Shown one piece after another: positions 44,559-53,859 of a stretch of DNA of 64,000 bases; position 1 is the first letter of the stretch, and each line of letters begins with the position of its first letter. The notes under the pieces are model-generated. The model was not told where the DNA came from. It was given only the letters and a program-made list of their open reading frames with translations, and searched no databases. Origin of the DNA: Humibacter albus DSM 18994. Its GTDB lineage: Bacteria > Actinomycetota > Actinomycetes > Actinomycetales > Microbacteriaceae. The stretch covers positions 248,001 to 312,000 of the forward strand of contig NZ_ATXT01000015.1 in the NCBI RefSeq assembly GCF_000421825.1. Direction: 5' to 3'. A program made the translations under genes and the position numbers.

Positions 44559-44561
44559 TCT
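44530..44561 (-). terminator. tuf terminator hairpin (proximal copy of the array)
   Basis: Arms 44530-44543 and 44548-44561 pair over 14 bp with one G-U in the minus-strand RNA; the loop is 4 nt and TTTCGG follows. This is the strongest copy and lies nearest to tuf. Confidence 0.75.
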
Positions 44562-44618
44562 CGAGATCGATAGGGCGGCTGTTACGACAGCAGCAGCGCC
44601 CCTCGAAGCAGCGTGAAG

Positions 44619-45812
44619 CTACTTGATGATCTTGGTCACCGTACCGGCGCCGACCGTGCGGCCACCCTCGCGGATCGCGAACCCGAGACCCTCCTCCATG
44701 GCGATGGGCTGGATCAGCTCGACCGTCATGTCGGTGGTGTCACCCGGCATGACCATCTCGGTGCCCTCGGGCAGCGAGATGACGCCGGTGACGTCGGTGG
44801 TGCGGAAGTAGAACTGCGGACGGTAGTTCGCGTAGAACGGGTTGTGGCGGCCACCCTCGTCCTTGGACAGGATGTACGCGGTGCCCTCGAACTGGGTGTG
44901 CGGCGTCACCGAACCCGGCTGGGCCACGACCTGGCCGCGCTCCACGTCTTCACGCTTGGTACCGCGAAGCAGCAGACCACAGTTCTCACCGGCCCACGCC
45001 TCGTCGAGCTGCTTGTGGAACATCTCGATGCCGGTCACCGTGGTCTTCTGCGTCGGGCGGATGCCGACGATCTCGACCTCGGAGTTGATCTTCAGCGTGC
45101 CGCGCTCGGCACGACCGGTGACGACGGTTCCACGACCGGTGATCGTGAAGACGTCCTCGATCGGCATCAGGAACGGCTTGTCCTTGTCACGCACCGGGTC
45201 CGGAATGGAGTCGTCGACGGCATCCATGAGGTCGAGGACGGACTGCGTCCACTTCTCGTCGCCCTCGAGAGCCTTCAAGCCGGAGACGCGCACGACCGGC
45301 GCGTTGTCGCCGTCGAAGTTCTGGCTGGAGAGCAGCTCGCGAACCTCGAGCTCGACGAGCTCCAGGATCTCCTCGTCGTCGACCATGTCGGCCTTGTTCA
45401 GCGCGACGAGCAGGTAGGGAACGCCGACCTGCTTGGCGAGCAGAACGTGCTCACGGGTCTGAGCCATCGGACCGTCGGTCGCCGCGACCACGAGGATCGC
45501 GCCGTCCATCTGAGCGGCACCGGTGATCATGTTCTTGATGTAGTCCGCGTGACCCGGGGCATCCACGTGCGCGTAGTGGCGCTTCGGCGTCTCGTACTCG
45601 ACGTGCGAGATGTTGATCGTGATGCCGCGCTGACGCTCCTCAGGAGCGGAGTCGATCGACGAGAAGTCGCGCATGACGTTCACATCTGACGGGTACTTCT
45701 CGGCGAGCACCTTCGAGATCGCCGCGGTCAGGGTCGTCTTGCCGTGGTCAACGTGACCGATCGTTCCGATGTTGACGTGCGGCTTAGTCCGCTCGAACTT
45801 GGCCTTAGCCAC
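44619..45812 (-). CDS. tuf: Elongation factor Tu
   Basis: EF-Tu delivers aminoacyl-tRNA to the ribosome as a GTP complex. The 397-residue protein has all G motifs: [25 protein letters not shown] and the SALK-equivalent SGLKA, plus the C-terminal [13 protein letters not shown] domain. It ends VTKIIK as usual. A GAGGAGGACC ribosome site precedes the ATG. It is the last gene of the str operon here and is separated from rpsJ by the EPS region. Confidence 0.99.
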   Translation of the reverse strand: MAKAKFERTKPHVNIGTIGHVDHGKTTLTAAISKVLAEKYPSDVNVMRDFSSIDSAPEERQRGITINISHVEYETPKRHYAHVDAPGHADYIKNMITGAAQMDGAILVVAATDGPMAQTREHVLLAKQVGVPYLLVALNKADMVDDEEILELVELEVRELLSSQNFDGDNAPVVRVSGLKALEGDEKWTQSVLDLMDAVDDSIPDPVRDKDKPFLMPIEDVFTITGRGTVVTGRAERGTLKINSEVEIVGIRPTQKTTVTGIEMFHKQLDEAWAGENCGLLLRGTKREDVERGQVVAQPGSVTPHTQFEGTAYILSKDEGGRHNPFYANYRPQFYFRTTDVTGVISLPEGTEMVMPGDTTDMTVELIQPIAMEEGLGFAIREGGRTVGAGTVTKIIK

Positions 45813-45870
45813 TGTGGGTCCTCCTCAGGACTCTCATGTAGAAGCTGCGGGCGGCATTCACCGACCGGAC

Positions 45871-45897
45871 ATTCTACGGGGATCTGTTATATGTTAC
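45871..45897 (-). promoter_or_regulatory. Weak candidate tuf promoter
   Basis: On the minus strand, TAGAAT (45871-45876) is preceded by GTAACA (45892-45897) with a 15-bp spacer. Its AT-rich surroundings support a promoter, but the spacing is short. Confidence 0.3.
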
Positions 45898-45944
45898 GGG
45901 ATCTTTCGGCCGGGTTGAACCCTGTGGGCAACTCGGCCGGCTTC

Positions 45945-45995
45945 GGCCCTTCGACTCGCTTCGCTCGCTCAGGGAGCAGGGCTCGTCGAAGGGCC
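45945..45995. terminator. Inverted repeat in the fusA-tuf spacer
   Basis: GGCCCTTCGA and TCGAAGGGCC form a perfect 10-bp stem with an internal CGCTTCGCTCGCTCAGGG segment. It sits 10 bp after the fusA stop. It may partly terminate fusA transcripts, or be a copy of a dispersed palindromic element; only one copy was noticed here. Confidence 0.45.
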
Positions 45996-46004
45996 TCAGT
46001 CGTA

Positions 46005-48119
46005 CTACTCGCCCTTGGCCTTCTGGATGATCTCGTCGGCCACAGCCTTCGGGACCTCCGCGTAGCTCTCGAACGACATGGAGTAGACGGCACGACCGGA
46101 GGTCTTCGAACGAAGGTCACCGATGTAGCCGAACATCTCCGACAGCGGGACGTGCGCGCGCACGACCTTGACGCCCTGGGCATCCTCCATGGCCTGAATC
46201 TGGCCACGGCGGGAGTTCAGGTCGCCGATGACGTCGCCCATGTACTCCTCGGGCGTGCGCACCTCGACGGCCATGAGCGGCTCGAGGAGCACGGGGCTCG
46301 CCTTGCGCGCGGCCTCCTTGTACGCCATGGAACCGGCGATCTTGAACGCCATCTCGGAGGAGTCCACCTCGTGGTAGGCACCGTCGAGGAGCGTCGCCTT
46401 GACACCCACGGTCGGGTAGCCGGCGAGAACGCCGACCTGCATGGCATCCTGGATGCCCGCATCGACCGACGGGATGTACTCGCGCGGAACGCGGCCACCC
46501 GTGACCTTGTTCTCGAACTCGTACGTCGTCTCGGCCGTGATCTCCAGCGGGGTCAGCGCGATCTGCACCTTCGCGAACTGGCCGGAACCACCGGTCTGCT
46601 TCTTGTGGGTGTAGTCCAGCTTCTCGACCGTCTTGCGGATGGTCTCGCGGTACGCCACCTGCGGCTTGCCGACGTTCGCCTCGACCTTGAACTCGCGCTT
46701 CATGCGGTCGACGAGGATGTCCAGGTGCAGCTCGCCCATACCGCCGATGACGGTCTGGCCGGTCTCCTGATCGAGCTCGACGCGGAACGTCGGGTCCTCT
46801 TCGGCGAGCTTCTGGATGGCCGTTCCCAGCTTCTCCTGGTCCTGCTTGGTCTTCGGCTCGATCGCGACCTTCAGCACCGGCTCCGGGAACGTCATGGACT
46901 CGAGCACGATCTGCTCGTGCGGGTCGCACAGCGTGTCACCGGTGGTGGTGTCCTTGAGGCCGATCACGGCGTAGATGTGGCCGGCCGTGACCGATCCCAC
47001 CGGGATCTCCTTGTTGGCGTGCATCTGGAAGATCTTTCCGATGCGCTCCTTCTTCTGCTTGGTCGAGTTGATGACCTGCGCGCCGGAGTCGAGGTGACCC
47101 GAGTAGACGCGGATGTAGGTCAGACGACCGAAGAAGGGGTGCACCGCGATCTTCGAGACGAGCGCGGAGAACGGCTCACCGGCATCCGCGTGACGCTCCA
47201 GCACCTTCTCCGGATCGCGAACGTCGTGGCCCTGAACGGCCGGCACGTCGAGCGGGCTGGGCAGGAAGTCCACGACAGCGTCGAGCATCGGCTGCACGCC
47301 GCGGTTCTTGAACGCCGAGCCGCACAGCACCGGGTAGATCTCGTTGTTGACCGTGAGCTTGCGGATCGCAGCCTTGATCTCGGGGACCGAGATCTCTTCG
47401 CCGCCGAAGAACTTCTCCAGCAGCTCGTCGCTCGTCTCGGCGACGGCCTCGAGGAGCGCGTTGCGGTACTCCTCCGCCTTCTCCTTCAGGTCGGCGGGGA
47501 TCTCCTCGATCTCGTAGTGCGCGCCCATGGTGACATCACCCTTGGCGTCGCCCGGCCACACCAGCGCGCGCATCTCGATGAGATCCACGACGCCGACGAA
47601 GTCGCTCTCGGAACCGATCGGCAGCTGCAGCACGAGCGGCTTCGCGCCGAGGCGGTTCACGATGGTGTCGACCGTGAAGTAGAAGTCCGCGCCGAGCTTG
47701 TCCATCTTGTTGACGAAGCAGATGCGCGGCACGTTGTACTTGTCGGCCTGACGCCACACGGTCTCGGACTGGGGCTCCACGCCCTCCTTGCCGTCGAACA
47801 CGGCGACGGCGCCGTCGAGGATGCGCAGGCTGCGCTCCACCTCGACGGTGAAGTCCACGTGACCGGGGGTGTCGATGATGTTGATCTGGTTCTTGTTCCA
47901 GAAACAGGTGACCGCGGCGGACGTGATCGTGATGCCGCGCTCCTTCTCCTGCTCCATCCAGTCGGTGGTCGAGGCACCGTCGTGCGTCTCGCCGATCTTG
48001 TGGTTGACGCCCGTGTAGAACAGGATGCGCTCGGTCGTGGTGGTCTTACCGGCATCGATGTGCGCCATGATGCCGATGTTGCGGACCTTGTTCAGGTCGG
48101 TGAGCACGTCTTGTGCCAC
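46005..48119 (-). CDS. fusA: Elongation factor G
   Basis: EF-G drives translocation with GTP. From GTG 48117-48119 it is 704 residues, the usual length; the frame continues upstream but the conserved start ([33 protein letters not shown]) fixes it, with AAAGGA upstream. Other motifs are [23 protein letters not shown] and [10 protein letters not shown]. It lies about 200 bp after rpsG. Confidence 0.98.
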   Translation of the reverse strand: MAQDVLTDLNKVRNIGIMAHIDAGKTTTTERILFYTGVNHKIGETHDGASTTDWMEQEKERGITITSAAVTCFWNKNQINIIDTPGHVDFTVEVERSLRILDGAVAVFDGKEGVEPQSETVWRQADKYNVPRICFVNKMDKLGADFYFTVDTIVNRLGAKPLVLQLPIGSESDFVGVVDLIEMRALVWPGDAKGDVTMGAHYEIEEIPADLKEKAEEYRNALLEAVAETSDELLEKFFGGEEISVPEIKAAIRKLTVNNEIYPVLCGSAFKNRGVQPMLDAVVDFLPSPLDVPAVQGHDVRDPEKVLERHADAGEPFSALVSKIAVHPFFGRLTYIRVYSGHLDSGAQVINSTKQKKERIGKIFQMHANKEIPVGSVTAGHIYAVIGLKDTTTGDTLCDPHEQIVLESMTFPEPVLKVAIEPKTKQDQEKLGTAIQKLAEEDPTFRVELDQETGQTVIGGMGELHLDILVDRMKREFKVEANVGKPQVAYRETIRKTVEKLDYTHKKQTGGSGQFAKVQIALTPLEITAETTYEFENKVTGGRVPREYIPSVDAGIQDAMQVGVLAGYPTVGVKATLLDGAYHEVDSSEMAFKIAGSMAYKEAARKASPVLLEPLMAVEVRTPEEYMGDVIGDLNSRRGQIQAMEDAQGVKVVRAHVPLSEMFGYIGDLRSKTSGRAVYSMSFESYAEVPKAVADEIIQKAKGE

Positions 48120-48260
48120 GGGGAATTCCTTTCGGAGAAAGAAAGATTTGGTGTGATTGCCGCGCCGGACGGCCGGCGCGCGGGGCGGGGTATGGGTTCC
48201 AGCCGCCTCGCGCGTCCGACTGTTACAACCCGAAAAAGGCTGCGATTGTTCCGTACGACA

Positions 48261-48282
48261 GGTGCCGCACGGTACCGGCACC
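48261..48282. repeat. Hairpin in the rpsG-fusA spacer
   Basis: GGTGCCG and CGGCACC form a 7-bp stem with an 8-nt loop. On the transcribed strand a CCTTTTTCGG T-run follows about 25 nt later. It could be a weak attenuator between rpsG and fusA. Confidence 0.35.
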
Positions 48283-48327
48283 TTGCAGCCTGCGACCGCG
48301 GGGTGCCGACCTAGCGGACTGCGGCTT

Positions 48328-48798
48328 CTACCAGCGGTAGTGAGCGAACGCGCGGTTCGACTCGGCCATCTTGTGCGTGTCTTCGCGACGCTTGACGGCG
48401 GCGCCGAGGCCGTTCGAGGCATCCAGGATCTCGTTCATGAGACGCTCGGTCATCGTGCGCTCACGGCGGGCCTTGGCGTAGCTGGTCAGCCAGCGCAGCG
48501 CGAGCGTGTTCGCGCGGTGCGGCTTGACCTCGACGGGCACCTGATAGGTCGAACCACCGACGCGGCGGCTCTTGACCTCGATGGTCGGGCGCACGTTGTC
48601 GAGCGCCTTCTTGAGCGTGGCGACCGCGTCCTGGCCGTTCTTGGCGGCAACACCCTCGAGCGCGTCGTAGACGATGCTCTCGGCGAGGGACTTCTTGCCG
48701 TCCTTCAGGATCTTGTTCACCAGCTGGCTGACGACGGGGGCGCCGTAGACGGGGTCTGCGACGACGGGGCGCTTGGGAGCCGGGCCCTTACGAGGCAT
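48328..48798 (-). CDS. rpsG: 30S ribosomal protein S7
   Basis: S7 nucleates assembly of the 16S rRNA head. The 156-residue protein has [19 protein letters not shown] at the start and the conserved [15 protein letters not shown] and [15 protein letters not shown] segments. The ATG overlaps the rpsL stop by one base. Confidence 0.98.
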   Translation of the reverse strand: MPRKGPAPKRPVVADPVYGAPVVSQLVNKILKDGKKSLAESIVYDALEGVAAKNGQDAVATLKKALDNVRPTIEVKSRRVGGSTYQVPVEVKPHRANTLALRWLTSYAKARRERTMTERLMNEILDASNGLGAAVKRREDTHKMAESNRAFAHYRW

Positions 48799-49172
48799 TA
48801 CTTCTTCTCCTTCTTGGCGCCGTAACGGCTGCGAGCCTGCTGACGGTTCTTCACTGCCTGGGTGTCGAGCGCACCGCGGATGATCTTGTAGCGCACACCG
48901 GGCAGGTCCTTCACACGACCGCCGCGCACGAGCACCATCGAGTGCTCCTGCAGGTTGTGGCCCTCACCCGGGATGTACGCGGTCACCTCGGTGCCGTTGG
49001 AGAGCTTGACACGGGCGACCTTGCGGAGCGCCGAGTTCGGCTTCTTGGGCGTGGTGGTGTACACACGGGTGCACACACCGCGCTGCTGCGGGTTGGCCTT
49101 CAGGGCCGGCGCCTTGGTCTTCGTGACCTTCGGCGTGCGGCCCTTGCGGACCAACTGCTGAATTGTTGGCAC
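48798..49172 (-). CDS. rpsL: 30S ribosomal protein S12
   Basis: S12 acts in decoding and is the classic streptomycin-resistance target. The start is GTG 49170-49172, with AAGGAGAAACA upstream; the frame is open further, but the family start [11 protein letters not shown] is here. It is 124 residues with [18 protein letters not shown] and [28 protein letters not shown]. The two classical resistance lysines are in the wild-type form (KKPNS, and K in GRVKDLPG). Confidence 0.98.
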   Translation of the reverse strand: MPTIQQLVRKGRTPKVTKTKAPALKANPQQRGVCTRVYTTTPKKPNSALRKVARVKLSNGTEVTAYIPGEGHNLQEHSMVLVRGGRVKDLPGVRYKIIRGALDTQAVKNRQQARSRYGAKKEKK

Positions 49173-49407
49173 TGTTTCTCCTTGTTGTGCTGCACGGTGA
49201 CAGCGTTGATGATTCTTTTCACATCGCGACCCACCGGATGCCGCAGAGCAGCGGCCTCGTTGAATGGTGGGTATGCCGTGGGGGTGACCAGCGAATGCAA
49301 AGTCCCCGGAACAGTGTGGTTTCTCATCGAGCCGGTTCCCTGACCGCCATCGACTCGCGTCGGCCGACGGGCACGGTTCAAGCGCGCATAGAGCGCACAC
49401 CCGAATC

Positions 49408-49436
49408 AGCTTACCCGATGCCGCGTGTCGCGACAA
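49408..49436 (-). promoter_or_regulatory. Promoter of the str operon (rpsL)
   Basis: On the minus strand TTGTCG (49431-49436), a 17-bp spacer and TAAGCT (49408-49413) make a good vegetative promoter, giving a leader of about 230 nt. Confidence 0.6.
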
Positions 49437-49501
49437 ACCTCGCCGGGGTGGGTGCGGTAGGGGCGGAGCAGACGGCGCCGCTGGCACGCGTCGCGACCAC
49501 G

Positions 49502-49519
49502 ATGGGGAGTCATCCCCAT
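49502..49519. promoter_or_regulatory. T7SS palindrome, site 1
   Basis: ATGGGGA-GTCA-TCCCCAT, perfect 7-bp arms. A TACGGT -10 lies 22 bp downstream (49542-49547) toward the cassette at 49631. It matches two other sites in the region. Confidence 0.75.
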
Positions 49520-49630
49520 GGCCCCGCCGTAGACCACCCAGTACGGTGATGCTTACGCGCCAGCGTGCCGAGCGAGAGGACGACGCATGACGAGCATCGC
49601 CGCATCCCTTCCCCGGCGGGAGTGCACCCG

Positions 49631-49921
49631 GTGAGCGACCTCGCGATCGACCTCGACGGGCTGGCGACCGCGCGCAGCCGGCTGAGCAGCGCGACCACCG
49701 CGTTCGAGAACGCCCACCTGAGCGCTCACGAACTCGCCGACCTCACCGGCAACCCGCGGGTCGCCGGCCAGGTGCGCGACTTCGCCGACAACTGGGACTA
49801 CCACCGCGGCAAGCTCGTGCAGAGCATGCAGACGGTGCTCGACGGACTGCAGGCCATCCACGACACGTTCGCCGAGGTGGACCAGGGCCTGGCGCAATCG
49901 CTTCAGGACCCGCAACCGTGA
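49631..49921 (+). CDS. Small WXG100-like secretion partner
   Basis: 96 residues from GTG 49631, which has GGGAG 7 nt upstream; the longer frame lacks a ribosome site. It is a predicted helical hairpin, similar to the protein at 59669 ([12 protein letters not shown] here, FANKWSVHRGKM there), so the pair belongs to one family of small partners for LXG-like effectors. It overlaps the next gene as GTGA, typical of partner/effector pairs secreted together by type VII systems. Confidence 0.75.
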   Translation: MSDLAIDLDGLATARSRLSSATTAFENAHLSAHELADLTGNPRVAGQVRDFADNWDYHRGKLVQSMQTVLDGLQAIHDTFAEVDQGLAQSLQDPQP

Positions 49922-51534
49922 GCGAGCAGACGATCCGCGAGGCCTGGGACTACCTGCTGCAGGGCGACCCAGCCGCTCTCGAGACCAAGGCTGCGACGCT
50001 CCAGAAGACCGCAAACGCCATCTCCGAGGCCGCCGCCGCGCTGCACAGCCTCACCGAAGGCTCCGCCAGCGACGCCGTCGACGCGTTACGCGGCAAGGCG
50101 ACGGATGTCGCGACCCACCTCACCGTCGCGCACTCCCGGTACCAGGGCACGGCGAGCGCGCTCCAGACCTACGCGATCGACCTGCAGCCGATCCAGCGCA
50201 GCGCCCGCACCCACATCGACCAGCTGGTGAGCGACTCGGCGTCGGCCGAGACCGCGCAGGCCGCGGTGGACGACGCGGTGACCGACGTGAGGACGCAGAC
50301 GTACGGCGGTGGGACATCCGATGCCGTCGACAAAGCGCACCACGACCTTCGCGATGCGCAGCAGCGCGTGCAGAACGCCACCTCGAACGTGCACGACGCG
50401 ATCACCGCGCTGCAGACCGACGACAGCAACTGGGACGACGCCGCAGACCGGGCGATCGCGGCGATCGAGAACGTCATCGGCGCCGAGAAGGACAGCTGGT
50501 TCGACAACCTGCACCAGAAGTTCGACGAGGTCGTCAAGGCTCTCGCCGCCGTCGCGAAGTGGGTGACGGATGTCGTCGGCACGATCGTCGACGTCATACA
50601 GAAAGCGCTCCACACGCTCATGCATGAGCTGATCTTCGTGTTGGAGCTCGTGCTCGTCTTCACCGTGCTCGGCGTGGTGCTCACGCTGCTCGGGCCGTTG
50701 GCGACCGTCGCCGCCCTGCTCGCCGAGCTCGCCGTCGGTGCGCTCCTGGTGAAGGTGCTCGTGCAGGAGTGGCTCGGCAAACCGACCCACCTCGGCGGCG
50801 GAGCCGACGGCCACACCAACGTGACCGAGCGGCGCGGCGACGACGTGGCCCAGACCTACGGCGACCTCATCGGGCAGGTCGTCGGCCAGGACTCCACCGG
50901 TACCAGCAAGAACGCCACCGATATCGCCGTCGTCGCCATCACCGACGCCGATGGCAACGTCGTGTCGTGGCGCGTGCAGCTGCCCAGCACGCAGTACTGG
51001 AGCCCGTTCAACGCCGGCGGCGTCAACGACCTCAGCACCGACATCGCGTTGTCGATGTTCCCGGGTCTCCAGGGCGAGTACGAGAAGGCCGTGTTGGATG
51101 CCATGCACCGCGCCGGCGTCGACCATAGCGACGCTCCCATCATGTTCACCGGCTGGAGCCTCGGCGGCATGATGGCCGGCGCGATGGCGACCAACCCGCA
51201 GTACGCCGATCGGGTGACCTCCGTCGTCACGGCGGGAAGCGCGATCGACAAGTACCGCAGCGACATCCGCTCGAGCGTCGACGTCACCCAGTTCGACAAC
51301 ACTGTCGACCCCGTACATCACCTCGAATTCCTCGGACTCGGACCGGGCGACACCGCGCCCCGCGCGAACTGGCAGACTCACTGGTTCACCGACGCGCGCA
51401 TCCACGACGGCACAATGTACGAACAGGGCGCGGATGCCACGGCACCGGCCGTGCGCAACGACGACGAGATCTTCTTCGCGAACGACGCCGACGGCACCTA
51501 CGAGCAGGTCTACACCGACAGGTACGCACGATGA
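49918..51534 (+). CDS. Predicted type VII secretion effector with C-terminal lipase-like domain
   Basis: 538 residues. The helical N-terminal 200 residues (GDPAALETKAATLQKTANAI; LRGKATDVATHLTVAHSRYQGTA) align with the protein at 58072, marking a shared secretion module. A hydrophobic segment follows (about 236-281). The C-terminal part is an alpha/beta hydrolase with GWSLGG (Ser414), a later Asp (VDPVHH) and His in HWFTDARIH. It therefore looks like a lipase or esterase toxin. It overlaps both neighbours by 4 bp. Confidence 0.78.
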   Translation: MSEQTIREAWDYLLQGDPAALETKAATLQKTANAISEAAAALHSLTEGSASDAVDALRGKATDVATHLTVAHSRYQGTASALQTYAIDLQPIQRSARTHIDQLVSDSASAETAQAAVDDAVTDVRTQTYGGGTSDAVDKAHHDLRDAQQRVQNATSNVHDAITALQTDDSNWDDAADRAIAAIENVIGAEKDSWFDNLHQKFDEVVKALAAVAKWVTDVVGTIVDVIQKALHTLMHELIFVLELVLVFTVLGVVLTLLGPLATVAALLAELAVGALLVKVLVQEWLGKPTHLGGGADGHTNVTERRGDDVAQTYGDLIGQVVGQDSTGTSKNATDIAVVAITDADGNVVSWRVQLPSTQYWSPFNAGGVNDLSTDIALSMFPGLQGEYEKAVLDAMHRAGVDHSDAPIMFTGWSLGGMMAGAMATNPQYADRVTSVVTAGSAIDKYRSDIRSSVDVTQFDNTVDPVHHLEFLGLGPGDTAPRANWQTHWFTDARIHDGTMYEQGADATAPAVRNDDEIFFANDADGTYEQVYTDRYAR

Positions 51535-51986
51535 TGAAGAAGACGATCAGGGGGATCATGGTGGCTGGCGCGCTCACGGGACTGCTGGCTCTGGCCGGAT
51601 GCTCGTCCATCGACACCTCGGCCGTCACGTCGCGCATCGAATCGGCGAACGGTGTGCAGGCGGCGACCGTGCAGGTGTCGCACCCCGGTGCGCCGTGGAA
51701 TACGAAGACGCTCGTCACACTCTTCATCCCGGACAAGTCGGAGCAGTCGATCGCGACCGCGATCCGGTCCGCCACCGATGCCATCGCGGGAACCAGCGCG
51801 GCGAAGCACGACGTCTCGTTCTTCGTCATTCCGGGCAGGCCGTCGGACTACCCCGACCTGCGCTCGACGGATCCGGAGCTGAAGATACCGCGCGCCGTCT
51901 TCACCGGCCTCGGGCTCGACTACACGCCCGGCACGATCGTCGCGCTGACGCCCGCCGACATCCAGCGGATTGCAGCGGAGAAGTGA
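51531..51986 (+). CDS. Lipoprotein, candidate immunity factor
   Basis: 151 residues, with a signal peptide and lipobox LALAGC (Cys24). The mature part is small and soluble, without recognised domains (VQVSHPGAPWNTKTLVTLFIPD). It is co-translated with the lipase-like effector (ATGA). In Staphylococcus, the type VII lipase TslA is inhibited by lipoproteins encoded beside it, so an immunity role is a reasonable inference, not shown by sequence similarity. Confidence 0.7.
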   Translation: MMKKTIRGIMVAGALTGLLALAGCSSIDTSAVTSRIESANGVQAATVQVSHPGAPWNTKTLVTLFIPDKSEQSIATAIRSATDAIAGTSAAKHDVSFFVIPGRPSDYPDLRSTDPELKIPRAVFTGLGLDYTPGTIVALTPADIQRIAAEK

Positions 51987-52750
51987 CGGGCGCCGTTCCG
52001 GATGAGGCGGACTGCATCCCGGATGAGGCGACGACACCGCGCGTGGTGACGGCACCGCCGGCCGCCACGCTTCCGCAGCTCATGCTCCGCCTTCCCGGTC
52101 AGTGGGTGTCGCTCGATCCCCGTGAAGGTGCCAACGTGGACGCACAGTTGAAGCGCGTCGCCCGCGAGCTCGTCGGTGCCGCCGACGAGGCGGCCGAGGC
52201 CCGCCGGCAGGTGCGTGAGCATTTCGCCGGTGTGCTGAGCGCAGCCCGCGAGGCGCAGGCGCAGCGCGTCTTCCTCTGCCATGAGATCTCCGGGCTGCCC
52301 GTTCCGGTCGCCATCACGATCCACGCGCCGAACGGCCTGCGGATGACGCCCACCGTCGGTACGCGGCCGGATGCCGTGATCACCACGCTGCTCGAGAGCT
52401 TCACCGAGCTCGAGCTGGAGGGCATCGAGGACGCGACGCGACTGGAGGTGGAGGGGTCGGCCATCCTTCGCGTGGTGCATCGACTCGTCGACGTGGCCAC
52501 GGCTGACGACGGCCAGGAGCTCACGTTCCGGCGGCTGCGTGCGGACTACTGGTACGCGGTGCCCGGCACGAAGCAGATCGTGCTGGCGAGCATGACGACG
52601 CAGCTCGGCGAGATCGCGAACGTGATGCTGCAGTTCTTCGACGCGATCGCGACCGCCGCGGCGTTCGAGGAGGGCGCGGCGTTCGAGAAGGGCGCGGCGT
52701 TCGAGAAGGGCGCGGTGTTCGAGGAGGGGGCGGTCCGAGGCGTGGGGTAG
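51983..52750 (+). CDS. T7SS-associated accessory protein, paralogue 1
   Basis: 255 residues from GTG 51983, which overlaps the upstream stop; the frame upstream overlaps the lipoprotein gene and is rejected. The motif LPGQWVSLDP near the start of the domain, and LRADYWYAVPGTKQIVLASMTT near the end, recur in the proteins at 56835 and 57461. The tail has four imperfect six-residue repeats (A-x-F-E-x-G). No catalytic motif is seen. A chaperone or adaptor role is suggested only by repeated position after effector cassettes. Confidence 0.7.
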   Translation: MTGAVPDEADCIPDEATTPRVVTAPPAATLPQLMLRLPGQWVSLDPREGANVDAQLKRVARELVGAADEAAEARRQVREHFAGVLSAAREAQAQRVFLCHEISGLPVPVAITIHAPNGLRMTPTVGTRPDAVITTLLESFTELELEGIEDATRLEVEGSAILRVVHRLVDVATADDGQELTFRRLRADYWYAVPGTKQIVLASMTTQLGEIANVMLQFFDAIATAAAFEEGAAFEKGAAFEKGAVFEEGAVRGVG

Positions 52751-52829
52751 CGAGCGAGCCGCACCACGACCGCGGAGCGCGAGACACCTCTACCGCGAAA
52801 CGAGCCGCACCACGAGCGCGGGCACTCGC

Positions 52830-52835
52830 TAACGT
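52830..52835 (+). promoter_or_regulatory. -10 element of a leaderless promoter
   Basis: TAACGT, 7 nt, then ATG 52843 of the oxidoreductase gene. Confidence 0.5.
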
Positions 52836-52842
52836 GGTGGCC

Positions 52843-53859
52843 ATGCGCTTCGGAACTTTCCTTCCTCAAGGCTGGCGGTTCGATCTCGTCGGCATCGACC
52901 CGGCCGAGCAGTGGCCGACCATGCGGGCACTGGCTCAGCGGCTCGACGGCGCTGCGGCATCCAACGGCACCGCGGCATCCGCGCCGTGGGAGTCGCTGTG
53001 GGTCTACGACCACTTCCACACCACGCCGGTGCCGAGCGAGGAAGCGACGCACGAGACCTGGACCCTGATGAGTGCGTTCGCGGCCTCGACCACACGCATC
53101 CGCCTCGGCCAGATGTGCACGTGCATGGGCTACCGCAACCCGGCGTACCTCGCCAAGGTCGCCGCCACCGTCGACCACGTCTCGGGCGGACGCCTCGAGA
53201 TGGGCATCGGCGGCGGCTGGTACGAGCACGAATGGCGGGCATACGGGTACGGCTTCCCGCAGGTACCCGAGCGGCTGCGGATGCTCCGCGAAGGCGTGGA
53301 CATCATGAAGCAGGCGTGGACGACCGGCACCGCCACTCTGCACGGGCGCCAGTACGACGTGGACGGCGCGATCGTGCGGCCGCTTCCGGTGCAGCAAGGC
53401 GGCATCCCCATCTGGGTCGCCGGCGGAGGCGAGAAGGTCACGCTGAAGATCGCCGCGACCTACGCCGACTACACGAACTTCACGGGCACCCTCGACGAGT
53501 TCGACCACAAGCGCGACGTGCTGCGCGCCCACTGCGCCGACCTCGGTCGCAACCCCGACGAGATCACCCAGTCGTCCAACTTCAACACCATCGTGGGCGA
53601 GACCGAGAAGGATGCCCGCGAACGGCTCGACGCGGTGCTCGCCCGCCTGCGCCCGCACCTCGGCGACGAGCGCACCGCGAAGATCGAGCAGGAGTACCTC
53701 GCCTCGGATGCCTTCGGCACGCCCGAGCAGGTCGTGGAGCGTCTGAGCGTGCGGGCCGAGCATGGGCTGGGGTACAGCATCCATTACTTCCCGGAGTTCG
53801 CGTACGACCTCTCGGGAGTGGAGCTGTTCGAGCGGGAGGTCATGCCCGCGCTGAGCTGA
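52843..53859 (+). CDS. LLM-class F420-dependent oxidoreductase
   Basis: This 338-residue TIM-barrel enzyme is luciferase-like. It begins MRFGTFLPQGWRFDLVG and has WESLWVYDHFHTTPV, RIRLGQMCTCMGYRNPAYLAKVAATVDHVSGGRLEMGIGGGW-type core (positions about 87-128) and IPIWVAGGGEKVTLKIAA. Actinobacterial members usually use coenzyme F420. ATG 52843 is chosen from the leaderless promoter and the family N-terminus. The gene ends overlapping the convergent gene at 53840 by 20 bp. The substrate is unknown. Confidence 0.87.
   Translation: MRFGTFLPQGWRFDLVGIDPAEQWPTMRALAQRLDGAAASNGTAASAPWESLWVYDHFHTTPVPSEEATHETWTLMSAFAASTTRIRLGQMCTCMGYRNPAYLAKVAATVDHVSGGRLEMGIGGGWYEHEWRAYGYGFPQVPERLRMLREGVDIMKQAWTTGTATLHGRQYDVDGAIVRPLPVQQGGIPIWVAGGGEKVTLKIAATYADYTNFTGTLDEFDHKRDVLRAHCADLGRNPDEITQSSNFNTIVGETEKDARERLDAVLARLRPHLGDERTAKIEQEYLASDAFGTPEQVVERLSVRAEHGLGYSIHYFPEFAYDLSGVELFEREVMPALS

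Larger units (their letters stand above)
44125..44618. other. Spacer between tuf and the DUF4012 gene
   Basis: This 494-bp spacer contains the tuf terminator array and an inverted repeat, described separately. No gene is supported: the repetitive minus-strand frame that encodes a 15-residue repeat is only a by-product of the 45-bp DNA repeat. Confidence 0.7.
49173..49630. other. Divergent spacer between rpsL and the T7SS cassette
   Basis: This 458-bp spacer has no gene. It carries the rpsL promoter with a leader of about 230 nt, and facing the other way the palindrome-linked promoter of the secretion cassette. Confidence 0.7.

Noticed and set aside
51434-51982. Upstream extension of accessory paralogue 1
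   Set aside because: It is antiphase to the effector and lipoprotein genes. The GTG at 51983 overlaps the lipoprotein stop, as in the other cassettes.
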